Shown here: piece by piece, positions 46,382 to 58,676 of the stretch
How the letters are laid out: each line of letters opens with the position of its first letter
How positions within the stretch are numbered: the stretch's first letter is position 1
Assembly (NCBI GenBank): GCA_900660155.1
Contig: CABFPE010000241.1
Span: 144,962-208,961, forward strand
Direction of reading: 5' to 3'
Source of the DNA: Hofstenia miamia
Lineage: Eukaryota > Xenacoelomorpha > Acoela > Hofsteniidae
DNA length: 64,000 nucleotides
The notes under the pieces: generated by a model
Database searches by the model: none
What the model saw: only the letters and a program-made list of their open reading frames with translations
What the model was told of the DNA's origin: nothing
Made by a program: the position numbers and the translations under genes

Positions 46382-48129
46382 TCCTGAGATGTAGTTGGGT
46401 GGTCAGGTTCCAAGTCAACAAGGTTGTCAACACACAACGACTCAGTAGTTGGCTGCTCTTCAATAATGAAACCTTCTCCGTCTGCGATAAGCTGCACTTT
46501 AGCCTTGCACTGGGATTTAAGATGTCCTTTTTCCCCGCAAGTGAAACATCTTACCAATGATAAATCAAATACTTTCTTGGTAACTGCAGGCCTCCTTGGT
46601 TTGAAGTTCTTTGTACTGGACACACCCGACAAACTAGTTATATCATTGTTGATTCTTTGAGAATTCTGGAGCATGTAAACTACACTGATGGCCTTTCTGA
46701 TGATCTCATGGAGGCTATCCTCGGGGTCGCATCGAACTTCCAAATGATTTCTGATCGATGAAGGAAAACCTCGGCAGATGTAAGAAAATAGATCATGTCG
46801 TGAATACTCTCTGGAGAGGCTACTCAAACAAAACAAGCACTCAACCTGTGTTATATAATTCTGAATGTCGTCACCAAATTTGAAGGACATGTCACATAAT
46901 AACGTCTTATACTGATGTTTAATGTGCGGCGCTCAGTAATGATCCTCAAAGAAGCCAACCAACAGCTGGTAGTCAGTTTTGATGTTATGATTGAGCATCA
47001 TGTATTGATTGTACGCCAATCTGCTAAGATATAAGGGGAACTGCAAGACTGCTGACTCTTGTGAGTTTTTATGTTGTTTCATTGTTAGCTCAAACAAGAA
47101 AAACCATTTGTCGAAAGACTGCGACACGACATCAATTTGCCCGGTGAATTTGGGAAGGACAGAATGTTTGCTATATAGTTGTAGCTGTCCGTTGGACTCG
47201 AGAGGGAGGATCGATTCCCAGTATCTCGGCTGATCTTTCATGCCTGCTTTTCCAGGAAGTGGACTAGTATCACTCACATGTTCCTTAAACGTGGGCACTA
47301 CCACAGTGCTTACTGGATCAGGCAATGACTGTACATACCCTGTTTGAGGGGTAGCTCCAGTGGTTAACGTAGATACTTGTGTGATAGCAGACTGGGCGAA
47401 TGTAGGTTGACTACTGGAAGGACTGGTGGAACACAGTACAGAGGACCCTCCGAACAAAGGAACAGCTGGAGGGGGATGGTTTGCGCCCACTAACTGAACC
47501 ACTTGACCGATGATCCTCTTGGCTAATTCATCCAATGCTTCATTAAGTGCAGCATGGGTAACATATTCATCATTTCTCTGAGACAATGCCTCCTCTTGGC
47601 GATGCAAGTTGTTGACAGCACCCTTCAATTCATGAATTTGCAATTCCAGGGCAAGGGTTTACTCCAGCATCTGTCATTCCATCCATTGGTAGGCCACATG
47701 TTGTGTGTTGATTTCGGCCTGGAGAGACTCCACTTGGCATTTGCTTTCCATCCTCAGAGCTACCTGTTGTGATAATGCTTCCTTCAAATGATCGATTTCT
47801 GCGAGGTGCACATCAAGCTGGGGCGTCGACTGATCATTACCACTAACATAACTGCGGGGAATCAGAGGAGCATTTTGGGTGTTCAAAACATGACGTGGAT
47901 TTCGATGAAATGCTGGGCTCATTGCACTTGCATCACTATAAGGGATGGTCGCGGCATTCTGATCCATCTTTTGTGTGATCTGAGTGGGAGAAGCAGGTTG
48001 AGAAAAATTAAGTAATGATCCAACGGTACAAGGGGTAATGTCCGGGTTACCAAAGCTTGCACAGGGGATGCTCATAATGGGAGAAGTCCCAAAAGTAGGA
48101 GAATAAGTAACAATACGACTAGAATCCAT
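46372..48129 (-). pseudogene. gag: Gag of element C
   Basis: ATG 48129 was chosen as the first methionine after the leader that begins gag-like sequence; the open frame upstream is hydrophobic and unlike gag. It has a proline/serine-rich N-terminus, a short coiled coil, a capsid-like segment (VLPKFTGQIDVVSQSFDKW), and a CCHC knuckle CFTCGEKGHLKSQC. In the same frame lie TGA 47674, TAA 47659 and TGA 46933. The end is TAA 46372, directly after the TTTAAAT slippery site. Confidence 0.87.
46375..46381 (-). promoter_or_regulatory. -1 ribosomal frameshift site TTTAAAT in element C
   Basis: On the minus strand the end of gag reads GAT TTA AAT TAA. Slipping back one base joins the pol frame, giving FKLIGAPPPIKRA, close to FKLEGAPPPVKRA in A. 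The GC-rich GGAGCGCCGCCTCC follows, as in A. Confidence 0.85.
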
Positions 48130-48542
48130 TATAACTTTAGAGAGCAAAACAATAATTTCCAGAACTGACATTGGGGAGCACTTCCAGACACACAGAAGAG
48201 AAGTGCAACTCAAAGAGGTGACAGTAATTAACAGACCAAAAGGGGGAAATGAACACGGCGGTATCTGGTAATAAATCCAACGTATCAAAGCACTAATAAA
48301 AGTAAAACAAACAAGAAATTTAACAGTTGACATCAGCCAAATAAGACGCACTAAAGGCTTTGTCACCATCCTTCAAAGGTGAGGAAGTTAATGAATACAT
48401 CGATAGGTAACTTTACTATGAAGTCTTACAGCGATCAGGGGAAACAACTTTCCCAGCTGATACATATGCACCAAAACAAAAAACCAACTAACAACCAAAC
48501 CATCGAAAGAAAACAACAAGATTAAATAGTTATCACGTCAGT
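48130..48542 (-). other. 5' leader of element C
   Basis: Between primer site and gag. It contains an open frame continuous with gag (from 48369), but with a hydrophobic composition unlike gag, so probably untranslated. Confidence 0.5.
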
Positions 48543-48560
48543 GTCCTGTCACGGTTGCCA
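48543..48560 (-). promoter_or_regulatory. Primer-binding site of element C, tRNA-Arg(UCG)
   Basis: Minus strand TGGCAACCGTGACAGGAC, directly next to the LTR end TTCTACA. It differs from element A by CG to CA at one position, a typical CpG decay change. Confidence 0.85.
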
Positions 48561-48926
48561 TGTAGAATCGTGGGCTGGTAGGGAAACTTAACTAGAAACT
48601 TAATTGACTCTGCAGAAGGTTTGAATAGCGTTTACATTACAGCCACGATTCCAAGAAGCAGAATAACATAGAACTTATAACTTATAGATGTAACATTGGT
48701 AATTCATCCAAGATGACCAATTCCTATGGCTTCCAGCTGAAGCAGAGCATCCAAAAGTAAAGTGCTTAACCTATTGACTGGTGCTACCCTATTTGTCTCA
48801 CTTGTTTAATTTCTATCTCACATCAAAAAATACAGATTCTCATTTTCATTGTTATCTCTGAGCTCACTATTAAATAATCTGTAATTGCCAGATATTCGTG
48901 CTAGCCAACAGCATGGTATTGTCACA
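48561..48926 (-). repeat. 5' LTR of element C, about 366 bp
   Basis: Its right end reads TGTGACAATACC and its left end GATTCTACA on the minus strand, the same termini as element A's LTR. The left border is fixed by the primer site. The right border is chosen by its similarity to A; no 3' copy exists to confirm it. Confidence 0.7.
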
Positions 48927-49545
48927 GTGTTAGGTTGTATAAGTGCATGTATGTGTTGAATTACGAAAGAGAGGTTTATTATTTCCCTATACATAACCGT
49001 ATACATAACTTAATGGGTCCACAATTCGGACTGGAAAATCAACAGACCTCCAGAAGCAACTTGTCGCCCTGTGCTAGTGAAAGCACTCCCGAATTGTCAC
49101 CAATCTTAAGCAATAGTTTTCATCTAGATAAAATATAAATAAAAAATACAATGGTAAAGACGGCAGTTGAGAGTAGATAAAATCTATTAAACGATCACTA
49201 CATTTCTCTCAGGTTTTATACAAAAGTTTAGTTATTACCTGCCTTTGTTTACAAAATCATTCGTCTACGTAGCTTAAACATGATCAATATATTTTCCCTC
49301 ATAAATTCAATTTGAGCAATACTAATAAGCACCACCAAGGGGACATCAAATTAACAACAGCAACCTGATATCAAAATTAAGGCAGGCGTCATAGTGACAT
49401 AAAAATACAGAATAATTCCTAAAGAATAAAATCAACAAAAGTCCCCGAGTGACTCTACATGCCGCCCTCTTGCTCAAATTAATTTTTGGATAACAGTTGA
49501 AGGGCTGGCCCAGACATGATGTTTTGAGTGGCCACTATCATCTTC
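48927..49545. other. Non-coding flank right of element C
   Basis: No supported feature up to the N gap. Confidence 0.45.
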
Positions 49546-50545
49546 NNNNNNNNNNNNNNNNNNNNNNNNNNNNNNNNNNNNNNNNNNNNNNNNNNNNNNN
49601 NNNNNNNNNNNNNNNNNNNNNNNNNNNNNNNNNNNNNNNNNNNNNNNNNNNNNNNNNNNNNNNNNNNNNNNNNNNNNNNNNNNNNNNNNNNNNNNNNNNN
49701 NNNNNNNNNNNNNNNNNNNNNNNNNNNNNNNNNNNNNNNNNNNNNNNNNNNNNNNNNNNNNNNNNNNNNNNNNNNNNNNNNNNNNNNNNNNNNNNNNNNN
49801 NNNNNNNNNNNNNNNNNNNNNNNNNNNNNNNNNNNNNNNNNNNNNNNNNNNNNNNNNNNNNNNNNNNNNNNNNNNNNNNNNNNNNNNNNNNNNNNNNNNN
49901 NNNNNNNNNNNNNNNNNNNNNNNNNNNNNNNNNNNNNNNNNNNNNNNNNNNNNNNNNNNNNNNNNNNNNNNNNNNNNNNNNNNNNNNNNNNNNNNNNNNN
50001 NNNNNNNNNNNNNNNNNNNNNNNNNNNNNNNNNNNNNNNNNNNNNNNNNNNNNNNNNNNNNNNNNNNNNNNNNNNNNNNNNNNNNNNNNNNNNNNNNNNN
50101 NNNNNNNNNNNNNNNNNNNNNNNNNNNNNNNNNNNNNNNNNNNNNNNNNNNNNNNNNNNNNNNNNNNNNNNNNNNNNNNNNNNNNNNNNNNNNNNNNNNN
50201 NNNNNNNNNNNNNNNNNNNNNNNNNNNNNNNNNNNNNNNNNNNNNNNNNNNNNNNNNNNNNNNNNNNNNNNNNNNNNNNNNNNNNNNNNNNNNNNNNNNN
50301 NNNNNNNNNNNNNNNNNNNNNNNNNNNNNNNNNNNNNNNNNNNNNNNNNNNNNNNNNNNNNNNNNNNNNNNNNNNNNNNNNNNNNNNNNNNNNNNNNNNN
50401 NNNNNNNNNNNNNNNNNNNNNNNNNNNNNNNNNNNNNNNNNNNNNNNNNNNNNNNNNNNNNNNNNNNNNNNNNNNNNNNNNNNNNNNNNNNNNNNNNNNN
50501 NNNNNNNNNNNNNNNNNNNNNNNNNNNNNNNNNNNNNNNNNNNNN
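49546..50545. other. Assembly gap, 1000 N
   Basis: Exactly 1000 N; the sequence after it is the second copy of the 1241-bp block. Confidence 0.98.
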
Positions 50546-51786
50546 TTGCAAATTTTTTGAGATGTTCAGAATAAAATGCTGACAGTGATAAAAAAACATG
50601 TGGGTTCATATTAAAGAAGGTCCAATGAATAAAGACTGATACCATTACTGAGTAATCTAAACTAATCCTTGAGTAGAGGATTTTAATGAGTTCAGTGATT
50701 GAGAAATTGCTGTTATTAGCTCAAATTAAAAATATTTTCCTACAATATGGCTTCCTTAAGCCCTTTGGTAGTTCACAACCTTCCATATTGAGAGGTTTAA
50801 AAAAATCTGTTTTATCAAGTTTCACAAGTCTACAAAAAACATGTGTCCATTTTGCAGTATACCAGTGTGTTCATCTCACAAAGTTTCAATTATTCAATGC
50901 AAATTATGTTTTGACTTGTTTGACATCTCTATGTATAAATTTTAAATATGCATACTTCAGTTCAGTTGTCTGAATTAATGATTGAAATACTTATTATTGC
51001 ACTCATTAATTTATGTACTTAAATTAAAATGTGTTAAATTATATTGTAGCATTAGTATGAAATCAGCTATCAGTCCTAAGTCCCTATCATTTGAGGGATT
51101 CATGATGAAGCATTGATTTACCAAAGCTACAAGTTAATAAATAACTCCTCCTGCTAAAGCACCCTTCCTAATAAAAGTAAAAAATAAACAGGAGATTGTG
51201 AGAGGGAAGATTGACCACACTTGTGTAATATCTTCTACCAGGCATTATCACTGTTTATCTACTGTTACTGTATACCATTAGCTGTGTTATTGCGGGTAAG
51301 GATTTACTTGTTGTTACTGCTTGACTAGTTTCTTCTGTTAACTTATATAACCTAGAACTAACTGCTCACTTTTTAGGTGATGAAGCCAAGGGGTAATCTC
51401 TATAATGATCTTCTGATGGGCATCTGCCTGAAACAGATCTCCACATCCAGTTTCACAATTCCATCTGATCCTTGAGTGCCACTTCTCAGCTCAATCAATA
51501 TAGCTTATGTGTACCCTACATTAGCTCAGTATGGGTCATTAATTTGGATCTAAATTAATATTAATATAATTCCTAGAGTTCAGTCATCCAACCATTTACT
51601 GACAATTAATTATTTAATACATGTAGAAATGAAATGCTAGTCGGCTAATTGAGAGAAAAACCCCTATGCCTAACATATGTGCACTTTCATGATCTGGCAC
51701 AAAGACCCTAGAATCATTCCCTGTGATGTATCCAGACCACTACTAATGCCACTCAATTAGCTCAACATTGTACTAAACAATCAAAC
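50546..51786 (+). repeat. 1241-bp block, copy 2
   Basis: Same sequence as 32318-33558 at a constant offset of 18228, with only about three differences noticed. It begins at the gap edge and ends where element D's left flank starts. Confidence 0.93.
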
Positions 51787-52257
51787 CATTAATATGAAAC
51801 AAAATAAGAATTCCAAATAAAATTCTTTATCAAACTTTTACAATGGTTTTCACTCTATTTATAGTATTTCCAAAAGAAGTACCTGTTGATTCAAATTTGA
51901 ACTTTCTGCCAAGATGGCGGCTGAAAATAATGTAAGCATCAGTATATCAAAAAGTATTTTTATCAACAGACACAAATATCTCTTTTTTGACACATGTTGT
52001 TTCTTAGTTGCATATTACAAATATATCTGAAATAACACTAATTGATTTAATTACAATATTTTTAATCAACTTCTTTTCAATCTTAATCTCTTTTCACGAC
52101 GTTTGCAGCTTATTGTTGATTTTGTTTGGATGATGCTACACCTGGCCAACCCAAAACAGATAACCTGGTTGTACCAAAATTATTTAATGTAATTAATTAT
52201 AAATTTCAAAATAATAATATATAAATGTTTTGCTGTTGTGAGGGTAGAATGATGCCA
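51787..52257 (-). repeat. 3' LTR of element D, left border uncertain
   Basis: The LTR start on the minus strand is TGGCATCATTCTACC, immediately after the G-run tract. Similar sequence ends the element at 63149. The left end may be near 51793 (TGAAACAAA), similar to 62180, but this is not firm. Confidence 0.5.
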
Positions 52258-52275
52258 CATGCCCCCCCCCAAAAC
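52258..52275 (-). promoter_or_regulatory. Polypurine tract of element D
   Basis: A run of nine G on the minus strand (C at 52262-52270), between the ORF3 stop and the LTR start. Confidence 0.55.
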
Positions 52276-52284
52276 TGGGCTTTT

Positions 52285-55200
52285 TTAATCTACCAATTCC
52301 ATGATATCAGGTTGAGTGTGAACTTGTAAATCCTGTAAGAGTGTGGTAGCATGTGGGTCATTCCAAGACTGGATATCAGAATGTTGTGAGTAGTGAGTTG
52401 CATAGCATATAGATTCAATTTCCATTGTTACACACTTGCTGAATTTGCAAAACTTCAGCTTGGTGAAGTTACATGATATGGGGAGTAGACCCTGCAGATT
52501 ATTTATTTTCCTTGTGAAAATGCTGTAGAACTTGGTGTACAGTTGTAAGCCTTTCAATGCAATGAATAGCATCATGAATATGTCTATGTTGGAGGCATGT
52601 GCTTCTTCTTCTTTAATGAGTGTATCAGGATAAAAGAATTTGAAAAATCTGAATAGATTGTTATGTGATTTGACTTTGTCAAAATAAATTGAAATGTTTT
52701 CAGTCACTAATTCCTCTGTCATAGCATTAGGATCATTTACTTTGGCTTGCATCATTGTTATTATTTCCATGTGTTTTGTTACATTGTAATATTTTAATTT
52801 TTCTTGGATGAGATTAGTCTAGAGAAGATCATTCATGCCAGAAAATAAGACAATCATATTTCTAGGCAGTTTGGCAAGTAATGGCTTAGGTAATCAATTT
52901 GTTCAGCAATAGGTTTTACATTTCTAAAGATATGTCCAAAAGGAGCATGACCATCAGCTTATACACAGGATGTGTCATCTTCTCTTTTTAGTTTTTGACA
53001 ACTCTGTTTGAATGTGTTGAGTTTCAGTGTTTTAATCAGGTCACCAAGACTGTTAATGTATTGATCCAATTCTTTTAGTGGGATGTGCACTTTACAGGTT
53101 TTTCTGTGTTTTGAATACCATGCTGGCTGAATAACAGTGGTGTGTACTATCAGGCTTGGTATACAATAATGATTTTCCAATTCCATTGCTTCTTTGATTG
53201 AGATATTGTTTGTGGAGGTAATGTCTAATCTGGCAACACCAATGGAAATTGGGTAGTTTGCCTGTGCATGAGCTACACAGTTCCATAGGGAGTCTGAGCA
53301 ATGGACATCATGAAAGTGTTCCAGTTTAGTTTCAGAGATAATGAATTTAGCAGAGGTAGATTCAACATCCATTGCAATTTGTGAGTGAGACTCTAGTAGT
53401 AGTGAAAGCTCAAGTTTGGACCATGCTTCAGGAAAACATATTTGCATATAGGATAGACTATCTGTTTCTCTACAAGTAATAAATTGTTGACTTACTATTG
53501 TGGTAGCCTTTGTGACACATATTAAGTAAATGGTGGCATCAGTTCTAATCCACTCAGGTTTAGGTGGTGTAATATCAATGCCAAGTTTCTCAATGTTGTT
53601 CTGTTGGATTATTTGCTGATGTTGTGGTGTATGTTGGAGGTCTGTAGACAGCTTGTTGTCCTTGTTAATTTGTAATTCTTGAGGTGAGTGTATTGACTGT
53701 ACAATGATTTCTATAGGTATTCTAGTGTTGCCATCCTTCCTGTACTTAAATGTAGTAGTAAGTGCATTGTAGGAGCACTCAGGATAGTTGTGATTTTAAT
53801 AATTTAATAACAGTTCATTCTTAATAATTAAAAGGCTTCTTTGAGCTTTACTGATGTAATCAAGAGTTGAATGTATTTGGTGACAAATGAGGTGAGATTT
53901 AGACAGTGGAGCATGGGTATCTGTTAGCAAATATAACTTAGAATTACAAGTTGCTCTCCACATGTATTTTCTGCATGTGTCTGTTACTACATGGATGTCA
54001 CAAGCTGTGATAGCCAATTGGTTACTATTTATTGTCATTAGTAGAGATCTGAAGGGGTTTTCTTGATAAATTATTGTTGAGTAGTACTTCTCAAATACAC
54101 TTGTAGCTTTGGTAGTTTTGCTTGCAGTGATATTGGTGGGGGATGTTCCATATAAAAGCCAGTTCTTTAATGTTGTGGAAATAGGAACAACTGAAATTTC
54201 ATGGAATTTAGTTTTTCAGATTTTGTCATGAGTTTTACAAGTAATAGGAAATTGCAGTGTTGTGTATGTGGTGAGATAGTTGGTGATCAGCCATAGGGCT
54301 GATTTAGCATTAACATCCAGGGCTTTGGCTTCTTTGATGAAAGTGGCTCAGAAGTCTGTTTGGTTTTGAGCAGTGAAACTGTGTTGAATATCAGTGAGTA
54401 TGCATTCAGGTGATTGGTGGTATGAACCAGACAGGGATACAACATAAATGGTAGGCCAGTTGTTATCAGTGGGTATATCTGCTTTAATGATTTCCAGATA
54501 CTGTTGATCTCATTTAGTGTGTTCACAGATTAGGAGAAAGTGAAGCTGACATGTATCTCTGTGGTCATAGGTGGAGCTGGTTTACTGGCAAGTAATTCAT
54601 AGGATTGTGCTTGTATATGTACATCTAATGCAAGGCTTTTATCTACTAGGAGCCTGTTTAACAGGCAAATCCAATGAAGGAAGAGATCAATCTGGATCAG
54701 AACTTCTGTAGATGTGGCATAATCTTGTAAACCAAGTATTGCAAAGTTCTTGGGGTGAAGGATAAAAAGGTTGTTCAGGCTGAGTTCAAATTCATAAATT
54801 TCTATGCCAATGAGGTTAGACTGAAATGATAACAGTTAGGTTGATTTTATGAGCTTTTCCTAGGTGATAGTCAATTAACTTGGTATTGGAGAGTTCTTGT
54901 TTTAAGAAGTATACTATTAGAATGTTTTCTAATGACAGGTTGATTTCAGGTTGTAATACTAGAGCATCTTTGTAAGTAAGCAAGCAGTGTAAATTAGTTG
55001 TGGAATTCCAAATTAAAACAGTGCTCCTGAAGTAGGATCTGTTCATTGTTTCACACATATTACATGTATTGAAGATGACTGTATTGATAGCTGGTTGCTT
55101 TTCAGCATTGATTAAGTAAGGTAAAATAGAGCAGTTGACTTTGTGGTTGGTGGTGTCCAATTGCTTATTAATGAAGAGTCTAGTATCTTGAGAAAGATTG

Positions 55201-55760
55201 GCTTCTGTAATATAGCAAGAAGTTCATGTTGCTATAAAGTAAGGATGTAGAGTTTCTGATCAAATTATAGAGGTGTGAGCATGACATTGCTCCTGGTGTT
55301 CCAATGAACATTGCTGTGAGGCTGAATGCTGGGATGAGATTGAGCTGTGGGGGAGCATGAGTGGAGGCAATGTTTTTTTGATTGAGCTAATTCCAGTTCC
55401 TCAGATTTAGAAGTATCCAAATGTTAAGTTTGTTGGTGAGATTGGTCAGTGTCGCTTTCAGAACTGTTGGTGAATTGGCTGCCTGAGCTGTAGCACTGGG
55501 AGAAACTTAGTGAAGTTGAATGGCCACTCAAAACTACTTCACTCCCTATACTGTACCACTTGGAGGAAGAAGGGTTTGCTGCACTGACATGTATATTAGT
55601 TGTATGTGATTGGGTCACTGCTCCAAACTAGGAGGGTAGTTTCCACCAGCATCCAATCTGTACATCAGATGTGAAGGCAGATGCCCAGTTTCTTGTGTTG
55701 ATGCCTGCAGCTGGAAAGGTGTGGGTTCTCAGTGTCAGTGCAAGATTGGTGAGGTGTTGT
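52285..55760 (-). pseudogene. ORF3 of element D, unknown function
   Basis: Decayed ORF3 in many pieces. It starts with a serine/threonine-rich low-complexity region (55424-55618), then LHPYFIAT followed by TGA at 55224 where A and C have arginine. Next come ILPYLIN and YFRSTV (A has YFKSTV, C has YWRSTV), and the middle module also seen in C: KNWLLY, FEKYY, NSNQLAI, RKYMWRAT, IHSTLDYI. Further on is the region around 53447-52959, then VLFSGMND followed by TAG in place of a tryptophan, and the C-terminal FFYPDT...IALKGLQLYTKFY block. Ends TAA 52285. D and C together show the full ORF3 plan of more than 1200 codons. Confidence 0.75.
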
Positions 55761-55799
55761 TCTCCTCATTGAGATCAAAGCTAAACAAATAATTGAGGT

Positions 55800-58372
55800 T
55801 AAGATCCCAATCAGTGGGATTTGTTATATTTTTTGTGTGTGCCTTACATTTAGGTAAGATTTGCATTTGTGGTATGGAAGCATTGGTTTGTTGCAGAGGC
55901 TAATCAAACAACTCCTCATTGACATCATCTAGCTCAGGCATTGTGGTATATGTGTCATTATTGTTTGTGACAACCTTGAATTCCTGTTTATTATTAATTT
56001 TAGTGTGTTTGGTATCTTTTATTGTTCATTTTAATGATTGAAAGTTGCAAGTTGTTGTGTTATCTAAGAGATAGTTGTTTTGTGATAGCACTTTGGTTAT
56101 ATTCTGTGGGCCTAATCAGCATGTAGCTAATTTACAAGTTTGCTTACTGTCAGACATTTGTACTGGGATAAATGATAAACTTTGTTGCCTATGTGGTATG
56201 GCTCTCCATATAATGTTTTGTTGTAGTTGTTGCTTTGGCATACAGAACTTTTCTTTGCAAATGGTTTCATGTATCTCATGTAGTTATGAGATAAGATCTT
56301 TAATGTAATCATTGTTGGTGACAGGTTTGTAGCATTTATACATCATGGTTAAAAGGGTTTAAGCTTTGTGACCATATGTAGCTTTGAATGGGGTGAGGGC
56401 CATTGTTAAATGGACTGATGTAATATAAAAATGCTTGATATATGGGAGTATGTAGCACCAATATTTTAAGCCAATGTGGACAACATCATTATGGTCAGAT
56501 GAGGGAAGTTTTTGAAGTTCAACACACTGTTGGGGGAAGTGTGCTGTGTTTGTTAGGATGCACATTGTGCATTTATTGATGATGTCAGAAATAATTGGTC
56601 TGTTTATATAGATAAATTGTGTGTTTAGTGTATGCTCAGTTTTCATAATACCAGTGTGTCCTCATTTATGAAATTTGCTGGCAAGATCACATTGTAATAT
56701 TCCAGCAATGCAATATGGTTGTATTGTTTGTCAGTGACAAAGATAAGGCCATTTGATGTTAATTTCCAATTATAAGTGTTGTAGTATTTAGTTAATATGT
56801 TGTTGAGTTTGGAGTGTGAATTGTTAATTTTATTGATGATTTGTTTAAGTTGTATATCATTGGTTTGGTGTGTTATTATCTCCTGTTCTGTGATTTCTTC
56901 TGTTATGCACATTGGTAGCAGTAGGTGTCCTTGTTGATCAGTACTGATTTCCAGTAGTTTGTTATATGCTGGTTGCACAATAAAAGGAAAGGAGATTCTG
57001 TCCTCCATTGGTTTCACTGTATCACAGTGGTACTGTTGTAATGCAGTTAGTAGATCAGCATTGGTATGCTCTTTCCTTTTCAATGGATGATGGTAAAGTT
57101 GAAGTTGGTTAGGTGCATGATCTACCTAGAGATTATATTTGATCTATCTCTTGAAAATTTCTTCAGCCATCTGGTGCTCCAATTATCTGTGTGGACTTTG
57201 AAATGTGGTTGTCCAAGGAGAAAGTAGTGAAACTTTTTTAGACTTTTGATAAGGAAAAGCATTTCAACTTTTGTTGAACTCTAATTCAATTCTGCAGGAT
57301 GAAGTTTTCTACTAAAAAATTGTATAAAGCATTCAGTGCTATCAATAATTTGACTCAGAGTGTTGCTTATATCAACTGAACTTGCATCACATTTTGTTTA
57401 ATTCTTGCTGGTGGTCCCATGTCCATGAGAAAGGAGTTTTAGCTTTGAGTAAATTGGACATATGAATGGTTTTCTTGGTGATGTTTGGTATGAATGTTTG
57501 ATAATAGGTGAAGAAGCCTAAGATGTGGTGCACATCCTTTTGTTGTTAAGTGAGGTGATGGCTTCAATGGAAATTGCAAGTGTCTGCTTTTAGGGTGATT
57601 TTACCTTTTTGTATCTGCCTACTGAGGAAAAGAATGGATGTGTGTAAAATTTTACATTTATTGCTATTGACTTTTAAACCAAATTTTTGTAATAGGTTTA
57701 GGATTTTTTTGAGTTTTTGTAGGTGCTTGGGAATTTTTTTTTGAAGCAATTAATATGTTGTTGATATAGGCAGCAATTCCTTCATCTAATTTATGAGTTT
57801 CATTTTGGAGCACCTTAGTAATGTGTCTTTGAAAAGTAGCTCTTTTGTTGCACAGCCTTAAGGCCATGTAAAGCCATTTGAACAGGCCATATGGTGTTAT
57901 GAAGACCATTTTCTTGATATCAATTTTATGCATTGGCAACTGCCAATAAGCTTTACACAGGTCTAATGTTGTGAAGAAGGAATTCTGGAAGGATGTGTAT
58001 AAGATGTGTTTGATTTGTGGAAGAGGATAGGCATCCTTTTTGTGATGTTGTTTAACTTCCTAAAATCAATTCATAACTGATATTGGATGTTTTGCTTAAT
58101 AAAGACTGTAGGTGAGGCATACAGGATTTTAGATGGTCAAATGATTCCATTATTGAGTAGCTCAGTGATTATTTTGGAGTATTTGTGTTTCAGATGATTA
58201 GGCACTGGATGGACTGGTTGACAAATTGTTATGTTGCTTATGGTATCAATACAGTGTTCTTCACCAATAGCTTTTCATACACTAATGGTGTTGAAATTAA
58301 AGACAGACTGGTGTTCATGTAGGATAGCATTTAATGAGTCAATCTTGCTGTTGGTTAGGTGAGGATGGAAGT
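55800..58372 (-). pseudogene. pol: Pol of element D, RT to integrase
   Basis: Pieces of RT (DLCKAYWQLPM, LCNKRATFQRHI, catalytic motif degraded to YINN), RNase H and integrase. Within integrase the sequence runs from DVVHIGL straight to KHFYITSVHL, so the catalytic core of about 115 residues with two of the three acidic residues is deleted (near 56460). The tail keeps a NPTDWDLNLNYLF segment like the YDP-x-IWD motif of A-C. Completely inactive. Confidence 0.85.
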
Positions 58373-58374
58373 TA

Positions 58375-58389
58375 GGGTTATGACTTTTT
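58375..58389 (+). repeat. Left terminal inverted repeat
   Basis: GGGTTATGACTTTTT, perfect inverted match to 61272-61286. Confidence 0.9.
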
Positions 58390-58676
58390 CTGAATTTAAA
58401 AGCCTGGTTTTTTTATGAATAATATTGAATTAAGTACAAAACCACCATTTTTAGTGGTGTCACTCAAAAAAACCTCGCATGAATTGAAAAAGTTTAAATA
58501 AAAAAATGATGAAATCATACATTTATTTTTAAAGAACGTGAAACATTGTAAAGTTATAAGTTGTTAGTTACAACAAATTTTACACTTAAATAAGAATTTG
58601 ATTTACTGCTTAGCACTATTTCTTGCATCTTCTTCACTCCTCTCTCTGTTATGATATTCATCCTAGGCATATCAAT

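Larger units (their letters stand above)
39476..48926 (-). mobile_element. Element C: Ty3/gypsy-type retrotransposon, 3' end missing
   Basis: Minus-strand element with a short 5' LTR (48561-48926), primer site, gag, frameshift site, pol and a long ORF3. It stops at about 39476 where element B begins, so the end of ORF3, the polypurine tract and the 3' LTR are absent. Protein-level divergence from A is considerable, so conserved parts shared by A and C are informative. It contains nonsense codons and frameshifts in all three genes. Confidence 0.9.

Noticed and set aside
49479-50645. Long reading frames spanning the third N run
   Set aside because: Same reason: produced by N.
32318-51786. The 1241-bp copies as LTRs of one giant minus-strand element
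   Set aside because: The inner border has no polypurine tract or TG/CA ends, no primer site is visible beside the copies, and element C between them has its own LTR and primer site.
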